This document shows positions 50,248-62,998 of a DNA stretch of 64,000 bases, piece after piece. Origin of the DNA: Trichosphaerium sp. ATCC 40318 (Eukaryota > Discosea > Flabellinia > Trichosidae); contig JALMLS010000216.1 in NCBI GenBank assembly GCA_038496445.1, positions 248,001 to 312,000 of the forward strand, written 5' to 3'. The position numbers and the translations under genes were made by a program. The notes under the pieces are model-generated. The model worked only from the letters and a program-made list of their open reading frames with translations. It was not told the origin of the DNA and did not search any database. Every line of letters starts with the position of its first letter. The first letter of the stretch is position 1.

Positions 50248-51638
50248 TTACTTGGCAATAGACTTAAAAAATTCCACGGCCTCTGTTGCATGCTCTTCTG
50301 CTGAACCAATAGGAAAATGGACGCTACGAAATGGAGATTAGCTGTTGCCAAATCACTAAGTTTTGTTGTAACCAACTTACATGTCTTTCTCTAACTGAGC
50401 ACCAAGTTTCAAGAAACACCCCTTATTAGCGCGTTTGGTTGAGTAATTACTAGCTGTCCATACAGTAAGAACTCTATTATCATGAGAGTAATGGAATCCC
50501 TACAAAAAGTAATCGAGTTAGAAAATAAAAGTAGTTTGTACCAATAGCAGCACCTCGTTGTTGATAAGTTGGTGAGATCTGATTATCATGTCAATACCAT
50601 TAGCATCACAAAACGTCTTGGTAACAAGAGGACCCCATAAAAACCCAGCTCCACGTGGACAAGTCGCAAAAAGTAGAACGTCATCGTCAGGGTCACTCCA
50701 AAGCAAGTCTTAAACAAAAAGTTAACATTAAATAACAAATAAAGATAGCAACCTGTTAGCGCTCCAGCGTTATCTACTGCATTACCACGTGGCATATTAC
50801 ATAATTGGTTCATGTCAGCAACACTTGGAGACAATCCGCCGTGTACTACAAGCGTCTAGAGTACAGAAGTTAACTTTTTTTAGTTCAATCTTGGTACCTT
50901 GTTATTAACAAGCGCTGCTAGTGGAAGTTGGTTGAAAACATTGCAACTAGTCTGGTGCATCTCGCCACCGTCTGGGTGACCATAAATGGCAGTAAGATCG
51001 GCTTGGAATCCGTAACTAGAATAGCAACAGTAAGAAGATAATGGTAACATAACTAGACTCACATGCTGGAAATCCTTACATCTTCGTGGTTTCCACGAAT
51101 AAGATAGACGTTAGTAGGAAATAAAAGCTTCAAGATAAAAATCAACTGAACACAAAGTGTAGACTTGCTTCCTCTGTAAAAAATATTATAAACTCATAGC
51201 ACTATAGTTTAACGTACCTATCAAGTTTCCCATGAAGAGGTATTGATTTTCAACAGGAGATCCACCAAGCCTCAAGACTTCTAACGTATACGTTATTGGT
51301 TTTCTTGTGTCTTAAAATATGATGTCTACTGTACCTTTCATGTCAATGAAATGGCCATGAATGTCTCCAACCAATGTCAAAGGAGCAGTGAGCTTGAGGA
51401 CTGTCGCTTCAGATTTGAAACAAGCTTCTGCCTAAAAGAGCGAAAAACACGTGAACAGAAAGGCAAAACGGTGCATGCAAAAATAGAAACACTAATGACA
51501 TTAAAATCGTACTGCAGAGCATAGTTTTTTGAAATTATCTAAGGCCAGAGACTCGTTGTTGGATACTGTTACCAACCACTTTTTGAGGGTAGCTTCGGGT
51601 ATAGTTGATGCTGTCTTCTGAGTCTTTTGTTCTTCCAT
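50248..51638 (-). CDS. PPP-family Ser/Thr phosphatase, frameshifted in the metal motif
   Basis: ATG 51638 (MEEQKTQKTASTIPE). Motifs in order: LVGDIHGHFIDMK (GDxHG), YLFMGNLI where GDxVDRG is expected, then DRGSKSTLCVQL in another frame, LIRGNHED, HGGLSPSV, LLWSDPDDD and RSHQ. These are PP1/PP2A-superfamily signatures. Two defects show: the metal-binding Asp of GDxVDRG reads Asn, and across the GTACGT...TACAG intron at about 51166-51220 the frames do not match. A loss of four bases (one GATA) would explain it. The C-terminus reads AVEFFKSIAK. Either a recent pseudogene or an assembly indel. Confidence 0.7.
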
Positions 51639-52183
51639 TGCTGAGGAGGTGTCTATTCGTTGTAGAGTTTATAATTATGAAGTAGTTTTTGGTTTGGATG
51701 GCAAATACTTCGTTATGCCAAAAACTGATGTTCAGGACTCTTCATACCGGCTTTAAAAGCGTCAGGAGCACTTACATAAGTCAGACGACGCCTGTAGTTG
51801 AAAATATTTAACAGTGCTCCTTCGAAGGTAAAAAGAGGTGCATTGTGTTGACGTGAGGTATGCTGTGCGTTGGTACGAAGTTCGGAACCACGGTGACAAG
51901 TTGAAGCGCACAATGCTAAGCCGGAGGAAAAATACCTACGAGCTTATTTCAGTGAAACTGTATTAACAACATTTGCTTTTTGACAAGCGCTAACAACTGG
52001 CGTATGATTTTGCGCTTTACCTGTAACGTAGAATATTTGTAGCTATACCTGTAAAATAGATTGCACGTGATAAAAACTGAAAATGCTTCTGTTTTATATA
52101 GGCAAGAGAAATGTAAATAAACAAGCAATTTATACGCTGCGATAACTGTAAAAACAATACTAATAAACGAATGTTATCTTTAT
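51639..52183. other. intergenic with one unassigned 66-codon minus frame
   Basis: The minus frame 51713-51913 has no domain and no splice partner. Otherwise empty. Confidence 0.4.
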
Positions 52184-53257
52184 TTAATAGATCTTTACAC
52201 CTTGTTTACGTAGCTTATTTCTACATTCATCAGTGACATTTATACAACTATCCAGTGCAATAGTGTATGCATCAAACAAATACTTGACACCCTCATCTGA
52301 TATCTTTTTACATCCCTCTAGTTGTATGGTGTGAGCACCAGCCAAAGCCTTAATGCCTACATCACCTACTTTTGTGTAAGATAAATTAACTTTATGCACT
52401 CCAGCCAATGCTTTGACACCTTCATCTGATATTCTTAAGCATTCTACCAATTTTATTGTGTGCACTCCAGCTAGAGCTTTGATACCTTCATCACTGACGC
52501 ACGTGGCTGATAGATCAATGTTGTGTACACCAGCCAATGCTCTGACACCTTCATCACCCACATTTGTGTAAGATAAATTAATAGTATATACCCCACCTAG
52601 CATCTTGACACCCTCATCCGTGATTTTAATACCACGTAAGGATATAGTATGTACACCAGCCAAAGCTTTCACACCCTCATCTGTTACATTCTTACAACTA
52701 ACCAAAGTTATTGTGTGTACACCAGCCAACGCCTTGATACCTTCATCACTCACGTTTGTGTAAGATAGATCAATCTTGTGTACGCCAGCCAATGCTCTCA
52801 TGCCTTCAGCACTAACGCTTGTATAAGATAAATTAATGGTATGTACCCCAGCTAACTCCTTGATACCCTCAGCTGTAACTGAATCACAACGTGTCAAGAA
52901 TATAGTATGTACGCCCGCCAAAGCCTTTAGAGCCTCGTTGGTAACCTTTGAGTAAGATAAATGAATAACTTGTACTCCAGCAAGTAACCTTATATTGTCA
53001 TCTGTTATAAGGTGAGGAACCCATAAGCAAAATTCTGTATTTTTAAGTAAAGGGCTTCCAGAAAGCATATCGAACTCATGTTTGTTCCAAATAGTAATTC
53101 TACCATATCCAACGTGATTATGTACGATATTTTGCAGGAAATGGCATGTTTGGGCTGTCCGAAGTGTAAAAGTGCCTTGCTTAAGAATATGAACGATAAT
53201 TTCAACTGGGAGCGCCACGAGATCAAATGGTTGCTTATTTGAATCGTTTTGTTCCAT
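52184..53257 (-). CDS. F-box / leucine-rich-repeat protein, 12 repeats
   Basis: An intronless frame of 357 codons. The F-box lies at residues 10-50 (DLVALPVEIIVHILKQG, then AQTCHFLQNIVHN). Twelve LRRs of 21-22 residues follow, consensus GVHTIxLSYTxVSDEGIKALA, then a short C-terminal cap. It is a paralogue of 11789-13285, with the same LRR class and the same 21/22-aa alternation, but there is no hydrophobic leader before the F-box. Role: SCF-type E3 substrate adaptor. Two such genes 40 kb apart suggest a dispersed family. The lack of introns and the homogeneous repeats suggest rapid evolution. Confidence 0.92.
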   Translation of the reverse strand: MEQNDSNKQPFDLVALPVEIIVHILKQGTFTLRTAQTCHFLQNIVHNHVGYGRITIWNKHEFDMLSGSPLLKNTEFCLWVPHLITDDNIRLLAGVQVIHLSYSKVTNEALKALAGVHTIFLTRCDSVTAEGIKELAGVHTINLSYTSVSAEGMRALAGVHKIDLSYTNVSDEGIKALAGVHTITLVSCKNVTDEGVKALAGVHTISLRGIKITDEGVKMLGGVYTINLSYTNVGDEGVRALAGVHNIDLSATCVSDEGIKALAGVHTIKLVECLRISDEGVKALAGVHKVNLSYTKVGDVGIKALAGAHTIQLEGCKKISDEGVKYLFDAYTIALDSCINVTDECRNKLRKQGVKIY

Positions 53258-53455
53258 ATGGAGCTTTACAGTGATGTGAGTACTAAATCTGAACGGTCAC
53301 GTTTGAATCCCCTTCGTTGCTTATTTCTAACGTTCCGAACTATCATCTGCAGTCAATTATGTTCTCATGATTTGATTCATTGCACGTGTTAAAATATCAA
53401 TACGACAGTTTTTGTTTATTTACAATTTTTTTGGTGGCTAAACTTGGTCCACTTA

Positions 53456-56400
53456 TTATTGAATGGTGCAACGACTGCTGTCTTTACTAGCCTTTTGTGG
53501 TTGACGACGTAAGTATTTATTGATCTCTTCGAGAGTATTTTCGGTAAGATCCTTTGTGCAAGTTAGAATAAATTTTTTTCATTCCATTACATTACCTTGT
53601 ACGTGTCAGTTTTTATGACTTCCTCATAGTGGTGTAATAAGAAATAAAGACAGAATCCTTTCAATTGTTGAGCATTACATTCATCAGATATCTCTAAAAC
53701 TGTGTTAAAATAAAGTAACGGACGAGGAAAAAACTTTAAAACGTTGAAACGACTACAACTTGTTATCTTATCTCAGACGTTCTAACGTAGCTACTTGAGT
53801 TTGAAAATAAACTTACCAAAAAGCCATGCTACATTATACACATCAATACCTTGCTCAACAAGCCTGGAACAGAGTGTCAGAACAAAAGTTGTCACGGTGA
53901 CAGTTAACAAACTGAAGTTCTTTGGATTTGCAACACTTACGCTTCAGCTCTTTGCTTTAACCTGTCCAACCCATATTCGTTTGCAGCCATTAGAAGTTCA
54001 ACGGCTAAAGAGACGGTAAGTATAGTGAAGGGATATTTCACTAAACAATGTACATTGATCAGGCTCAATCGACACATCGTCAGTGTATATGTACCTAAGA
54101 ATAAAATAAGAAACGCAGGTGCCAAAAAAAGAAAAAAAAGAGAAACGTTATGTACGTACTGTAGCATTGACAAAAATACTTCAACACGCACAGTCATATC
54201 TATAGTATCCATACTCGCTTCTTTAAAACCACTAGAAAACATAGCACGGAACTGTTCGCTTCTAACAGACAAAATCGCCTAAAATTGTTTAATCAAATAA
54301 CTTTACTGTTACCATACCTTGTGAGCGTATATTATTTTGCCTTGACAATTAAATTTTATATCACTGAACGTTTTATTATTAACATAAACTCCTAAATGCA
54401 TTTGCAGACCAAGACGAAACAAGCTTCTTTCTGTAGCAAACTCTACAAACATGATGTAAATTACAGTCAACAAAAAATAGAAGCAAGGACGTACTGTTGG
54501 TTGATAACTTTATTCCAAATCGTTCAGCAATATCGCCAAGTAGCACCGCAAATGCTGCTTTTTGTTCTGCTTCAGTCTTATGAGCCTCTTTTTCATCAAG
54601 CTAACGTTGATTAAAAAATGAATGTCAGTACCTTTCTCACCTTAATGTTTACAGTATCGGTGTACAGAAACTTTACAGTTGCGTATATAACATCATGCCT
54701 AATGTATAATGTTACTAATATCCCTAAGGTGCGACGGGATTCATAAAGAGGGGAATTACCTGAACTCTGTTACTTTTAATGTATCCTCTTTTTTAAACAA
54801 CTTTGCCCATTTCTTAGCCCTACTCAAAACTATACGATGACCTGGTATCTTTTCCTTTTCTGTCACAATTATGACATCTGAAAAGTCCTCACTTTCTACC
54901 AGTTTCCCAATATCTTCACAAAACGTAGAATCGTCAATAGTAATGAGAGGCGTGTAATCTTAAAACAGACTGTTAAACAACAAACGGAAGAACTTTTTAG
55001 TAACAAAAATTATTTAACAACGCACTTGTTGCAGCAAAGCTGTGTCTACCACCGGCTGCTATGACTTGAACCCGTGTGCTATCAATTAAGATAAGCATTA
55101 TTAATTAAACAAGGTACGTACTCAGATAGTTCACCACCTACAAAAACAGGTTCGCTCTTGTTACTCGATGTTCCATTTCCAAGTTGTCCGTTATCATTTA
55201 GTCCAAAGGCGTAAACGTGTCCAGCATCTATAATTAGTAAGTAACAAGTATGTTTACAGTGGTGGTTTTCTAACCTGTAAGAACAAGAGTGTGATAAGCA
55301 CCACAGGTGACTTGAAATACGTTTTTTCCAAAAAGAGCTTCTTTTACTTGACGTGGAGTAGGGTTATCATCTCCATAAGATAGTATTCTGTCTAGAGAAC
55401 CATATCCGAGTTGCCCTAAACGTGTATTTAGCTTCAAAGGCAGCATCTTTTAGAAGGTGTTGTGTTTGTACCATGTTCACCTCCTCCCCATGTGTAGCAT
55501 TTACCAACATCGCTTGCAGCGACTGAGTGAAGCTGACCACCTGCAAGGCTCATAATAACAACTCCTCGAAGTAATTTTATCTCTGTAGGCTCAACAACCA
55601 TCTGCTCAAATAGTTACAACTAATCGTGAGTACTCTTGAACTCACGGCTTTTTTACTAGAATCCACAGCAGGTTCTGATCCACACTGACCTTAACCACTG
55701 TTACCTATTAAAGCCAAGACGAAATCCGTACCATTTGAGTTATTACCCCTAAATAAAGATGGTTAGCACCTAGATACTTCATACAAGTTGATACGCACCA
55801 CGCAAAGCACTTAGCTGGACTCTTAATACTTAGTAATGTATGACTATGACCACAACCAATTGCTTGTATTGGCGCTGTATCGATTACCTTAGGACCAATA
55901 GTTACTACATAAATAAAATCTATAAAGTTCACACCTTGTTTATAATTTGCTTTGGTGTAGCTACTAACTTTCCAACAAATTCATCACCTAGTCCGAGCTG
56001 CCCTAAACAAGCCAAAATACTCAGTAAAAACGTATTGGCTACAACAAACTAATACCTTTATCGTTATTACCCCAAACATATACTGCGTGGTGCCCTAAGA
56101 AGCAAAAGTGAGTAACAGAATCTCAATGCCTGGTTTCTGAATCAAAGTCCTAAAAAAATTCTCGTACACGTGGTAGCGACTGTGTGGGTGTTACCACAAG
56201 CAATCTTTGTAATACGTTTTCCTTTAAGTGGAGATACAAGAATAGGTACAATTTGATCAACATGGTCACCAGTACCCAGCTGTCCCTTATGATTACGACC
56301 AAACGCATACAACTCGCCTTTACCTAAACAATCAAGAGTGTCAAAGAAAAGCGTTGTTTGCATCCAGAGAGAAAACTGCAACGTTGATGAATTTCACTCC

Positions 56401-56935
56401 AAATCGTTGTTCATTTTGACACTTACTTGTTGCTATGACGCTATGAAAACCACCACAGCTACCAATAGTGAAGCGTTTGCGCTCATTGAGATGTATATGG
56501 CCAGGATGAAATACATCTGAGACACTTCCAGAGCCAAGGCGTCCGTACGTTCCTGTAAGTGTCAATAACAAACGTTAATACCTATTTAATGGCACCTTTC
56601 CCTTTAATACGTATGTTAGGCACGTTGTAAACGTTTTTGTACCGTACCACATGTAAATACTTCGCCTGTATCTGTTATTGCGAGAGAATGACTTAATCCG
56701 CATGATAAAACGCATACGCGTTTTCCTTGCAGTCTTAACGATGTTAATAACGAAAAACAGAAAAATACATGCCTAGAAACTTTAGAAGCAACCTTGACCT
56801 TATTGGTATTAATACCAAGTTGTCCAGACTCAGCCCAACCCCATGCACATACTGTCCCGGCGTCAACCTCTGAAAAGGCGTAAATAACTCTTTAGAAGCC
56901 TCATTAATACAACAGTACCTGCCATACGTTCAGCA
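53456..56935 (-). CDS. RCC1-repeat protein with two BTB domains
   Basis: ATG 56935 (MA, intron, then EVDAGTVCAWG). About seven RCC1 repeats follow with cores such as GQLGINTNK, CGLSHSLAITDTGEV, YGRLGSGSVSD, CGGFHSVIAT, AFGRNHKGQLGTGD, LGLGDEFVG and AFGLNDNGQLGNGT. Then BTB 1 (FSDVIIVTEKEKIPGHR) with an extended helical part, and BTB 2 (TFSDIKFNCQGKIIYAHK, SEQFRAMFSSGF) followed by a BACK-like end (AANEYGLDRLKQRAE). The stop is at 53456. BTB domains bind Cul3, so this is a probable cullin-3 adaptor with a seven-blade propeller. The layout resembles RCBTB and LZTR1-type proteins. About 20 introns; a few internal boundaries are approximate. Confidence 0.82.
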
Positions 56936-57161
56936 AACAATTTTCAACTGTGTTTTGACTACAACTTGACTACTATAATAAAAAACGAGCTCCAAACTTG
57001 ACTCCATTGCCTTTCTCAATTACGTCACGAATATTTCTGTATGCCAGTATAGCATCATAACTAAATTTTACAAATAGCAATCGACACGGAATGGTGAGAA
57101 AAAAAACACATCTAAGAATCACGAATACTTGCCAAAAATGGTAAATTGTTAAAGTTGTATG

Positions 57162-58200
57162 TTAGTTAAACGCTTGCATTGCTGGTAAGGCTACAGATGC
57201 TGAGCCCCATAATGAGGACCATTGCTCGTGGTGAGATTTGTAGTACTCTGTGCCCACCAATACACCAGGCCTCCTAAAAATAGTCAGAAGGGTGCTAACA
57301 ATAAGTTGAAACTTTCCATTCTGTTTGACAACTTCTGTTATTGCGGATGCATATTGTACTTGTCCTTGTGGTGTAAAGGAATAAGGACTTCCCACCCTGT
57401 CACATTATGATATGGATGACTTATTTCTACTATGGATATCCATTGCTTTCCAGGAAATGGTTGGGGTAACTTCTGCAAAGATGCTAAAAAAAAATCCGAA
57501 GCTACAGTTTTTGTAGGACTATTGCGGTGCCACGTGCCTATGCTTTCTAGTTTGCCACCCCAAGCGCCAACCCTATTACCTCAAAAGCAGCACCTCCGCA
57601 ATATTCGCAATTCCTCAATCCCACATCTTTTCCGCCTACTCTACTGTTGTATTACAATTAAAGTGCAACTGAGTACCGTCCATTTTTGCGATGTGAATCA
57701 TTCACATAGGAGTTTCTGCTCCGAAATTATTAGTAACATCAGCCATGAAATGAAACCGGTTCAGACAGTTTGTCGAAGCGCGGAAAAGCTGATTCAATGG
57801 AGTCGTACACCTTTACACAGTGATCACTGTTGAGCTGTCTTACTATGGGGAAGTAAAATTAAAATAAAAACCCACAGCAGACTGTTGGTTAAAATTAAAA
57901 AGGGGATCACTCATAAACCGCCTCGCCATCCTAGTGTTACATTAAAAAGGGACTGTGAGTTGCAACACCAGCTTTTCCAATTATTCCTTTTGGCCCAGGT
58001 AGTTGCGCAATCTGTCTTCTGGCAAACAACAAACCTTCGTTGAGCGTATTAACATTTATCGGTTACTCGCAACTGGGGAGCAATAAAAGGGTCTAAGACC
58101 AAGTCTCGTCGCTACTGATTGTGGCATCTTTCACCACCTTTAACAAACCATTAAAACTCCAAGCGAAGCCAAGAGCGTTGCGATGGTCGGAAAGTTTGAA
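57162..58200 (-). pseudogene. decayed GH53 (endo-beta-1,4-galactanase) gene
   Basis: Minus-strand blocks match the GH53 C-terminal half but lie in different frames and are separated by stops: TLNEGLLFARRQIAQL, HIAKMDGTQLHFNCN, GGAAFEVIGLALG, ISIVEISHPYHNVTGW, then after a one-base shift SPYSFTPQGQ, VLVGTEYYKSHHEQW and ALPAMQAFN-stop. Family features visible are the xExxYPxxxxW..PxTxxGQ step and the terminal ALP. The expected activity was pectic galactan breakdown. Several independent lesions make a functional gene unlikely. It was possibly acquired from a bacterium or fungus. Confidence 0.65.
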
Positions 58201-58278
58201 CCCTCAGTCCACTTGTAGGATGAAAAGCCGGTCAACTTCTTTCTTGTAGGTTTTTCAAATAACTTGTAGTTGACGACA

Positions 58279-59357
58279 ATGGGTTGCGGTGATAGTAAAC
58301 AACAATCAGAAGGTGGTAAATCTAAGGATTCACTTACAAAGGCCGGGAGACCAAAACATGTAGATTATGATTTTCTTTTTAAAATTCTATTGATTGGTGA
58401 CTCTGCGGTTGGAAAGAGCAGGTACGTGTTAACTTTAGATAACCTCCCAGTCCCAAGTTAAAATTTTATTTTAACTCGCTTACTCTTTTATCTTCTAGTC
58501 TCCTTCTACGCTTCGCAGATCAAGCATTCAATACAAGCTTTATTTCTACCATCGGAGTAGATTTTAAGATACGTACTGTTGACATGGAAGGTAAAAAAGT
58601 TAAACTACAAATCTGGGATACTGTACGTCTTTTATTACGTCATTGTTACCCTTCTAAGTATTCAACTATTTAGGCTGGACAAGAGAAGGTATGCGTAATT
58701 TACTGATTACTAGCTGGGGTTTTTATCTTTTTTACCACGTGATTATCGGTTCGTTCTACAACTGATCACGTGAGAAATAAGATTTTTTGCGAAACACAAA
58801 AAATACATGCGTTTTTCGCCTGTATAACGTACTTCACGTGATCCATCTTCTAAAGTATTTAACTTTAGTTCCGTACGATTACATCGAGCTATTACCGAGG
58901 TGCACATGGAATCATAGTGGTAAGTTTTGTCTTAGATCTTAGAAAAAGACATAATAAAATTCGATCTTATAAACTCAACTACTTCCCAAAAGGTTTACGA
59001 CGTTACAAACGAAAACTCTTTTGAACACGTGGAGTCATGGTTGGAAGAAATAGAAAAATATTGCAGTGGATCAGTTCAGAAACTACTTGTAGGCAACAAG
59101 AGCGATCTACCAAAAGCAGTACCAACAGTACGTAACAAACAAACCTCTCTAAAGTATTTTTTTAAAGTTTTTTTTTTTAACGACAAATGTAACTTGGCAC
59201 GTGACTTATCACGTGTATTCAGGCAACCGCTGAAGGGTTTGCTAACGAGAGAGATGTTTTGTTCATGGAAACAAGTGCAAAGAACAATACAAACGTAGAT
59301 GAGACGTTTTTGAAGCTAGCAAGTTTGATAAAGGCTTCTGGAGCCGCAAAGCAATAA
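58279..59357 (+). CDS. Rab-like GTPase with N-terminal MGCG lipidation signal and no C-terminal cysteine
   Basis: ATG 58279 gives [15 protein letters not shown], fitting N-myristoylation at Gly2 and palmitoylation at Cys3. The core is Rab: [25 protein letters not shown] (Rab1/8 class effector loop), [36 protein letters not shown] and METSAKN. Exons are split by introns at GTACGT, GTACGT, GTATGC, GTAAGT and GTACGT. The protein ends [10 protein letters not shown] at 59357 with no CC or CXC for geranylgeranylation. That architecture is like plant Ara6/RabF1. Expected role: vesicle targeting with an unusual membrane anchor. The three introns between about 58690 and 59220 hold five CACGTG motifs. 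Confidence 0.9.
58736..58840. promoter_or_regulatory. triple CACGTG cluster in a Rab intron
   Basis: CACGTG occurs at 58736-58741, 58767-58772 and 58835-58840 within one intron. Two more occur around 59198-59215 in a later intron. CACGTG is the E-box bound by bHLH/bZIP factors elsewhere. Function here is inferred only from density. Confidence 0.5.
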
Positions 59358-59643
59358 GGTTTTTTTTCTTTACCCTGGAAAAACCTTGTACAGACATATA
59401 AAAAATTCGTTGTTGTGGAATTAAAAGAAAAGCTGTAGGTAAACCCATGTACATGTAAAATCTACTTTGTGGTATATTTAACAGTTCACGTATACACTTT
59501 TTTGTTTTTATGGCGGGTGGTACATGCTAGAGAGCAAGTAATAATTCTAAATTGGAATCCAATTTTTTGGTTGTTGGTGATTATTTTATACAAGAACAAA
59601 GAATACCTATGCAATTTTTTTTTGTTACCGTTGCGCTTTTTTC

Positions 59644-61725
<2,082 letters not shown>

Positions 61726-62034
61726 GATGTGGGAAATCGTATTTAGAAAGACTTATATGCCGCAGACTTAACAGGAAAACACTGAATTCACTCCTTACCC
61801 TTTTCAAAACGTACTACGTACGCGTGACTAGATACTATATTTTATAGACCATTCAATGTAAAGATGTTAGCCACATAATATTCACGTGACTACTAGATAA
61901 GGCGATAAAGTCAATTGTATAAACAATAGCCTTAATACCGTTTCTCACTTCAACTCGACTAAGCTGTGCAAGATCTTCAATCGTTCCTTTATTTACATTT
62001 TATTTACAGATATGTACATTTTGCTTGTGGAGCA
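61726..62034. other. intergenic, nothing recognised
   Basis: Upstream region of the thiolase gene. It contains a TTCACGTGAC site near 61880. No coding sequence is seen. Confidence 0.5.
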
Positions 62035-62409
62035 TTAAAAGGAATCTAAGACACGCAATCCCTTGGCATAATCTTCCACTTCTAAAAAAAGATTATTTTT
62101 AATCAGCGAAATAAGAATTTGTCAAAGTACCTGGAGGCAGTGCCTTTTTAGCTCTAACGCGTCGGCGACGCTTATGGGACCTCTTTGATTGTATTTGATG
62201 AGCTTTTTTCTTACGGTTCATCGAACGAAGCTCTAACCAGTCTTTTCCGTCAGTACCCATGTACGCTAAAGAGAATAAGTATTTTCGGGCAAAAAGTTTT
62301 TTGTATTTGACAAACCTCTGCTTCTAGCAAGTTTTGTTTGTAAAGACGTCCTTGATAGCATTGGGCTTTTACCCCCATAGCTTTTACGTAGTTTTCTAGG
62401 GCTATCCAT
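62035..62409 (-). CDS. small very basic protein
   Basis: Three exons: ATG 62409 (MDSPRKLRKSYGGKSP, then TKLARSR), a GTTTGT...TTTAG intron, a middle exon (DGKDWLELRSMNRKKK, then SHKRRRRVRAKKALPP), a GTACTT...TTTAG intron, and a last exon VEDYAKGLRVLDSF with stop at 62035. About 94 aa, with two strong bipartite basic clusters typical of nuclear or nucleolar localisation. No family is recognised. All three joins are in phase, which supports a real gene. Confidence 0.65.
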
Positions 62410-62998
62410 TTGCTTTGATGATGGGGAGAATATCAGAAATAATAAATCTCGTGAAGTACTTATTGGGAAATTTAGCTAGATTTTTAAGATAGCGTTTCGT
62501 GTCACGTGAGACCGCGTATAAAACGTTGAAGATCATTACAGAAACTACTTTCATGATGACATGAAGCTAACGAACTTCCGCAACTAACGCAAGGTAAAAA
62601 ACTTAGAGAACAAGTACCAAAAAGGATACGATGCTCCAACAACAACAAAATAATTCCGTTTACTTTAACTAAAGAACTTCTTTGTAGAAGTTACTCTGTC
62701 ATGATCCTAGCGCACAAGCGCGCTCTCACAGATCCGTAATAGTACTGCATAATTTTCAAACCTAAATGCCGGATGTGCAGTTTAATACTTAGAGAATAAC
62801 TTTAGGTACAAAAACCATTCTACTACACAACCCAAGAACTCTGTAACGCTGTCAACTTTATGTTTATTGTTTGGGTTTTTGTGCTTACAAAGCTTCTAGC
62901 ACAATTGAATAGAGCGGAATATAAACTCTACTTAATTGTACACCATAACTAACTCCATATATAACATGGAAAGATTGCCAGCAATACCACTATTTAGG
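62410..62998. other. intergenic, nothing recognised
   Basis: Region between the small basic protein and the kinase. It contains a TCACGTGAG site near 62500. There is no supported exon. Confidence 0.5.
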
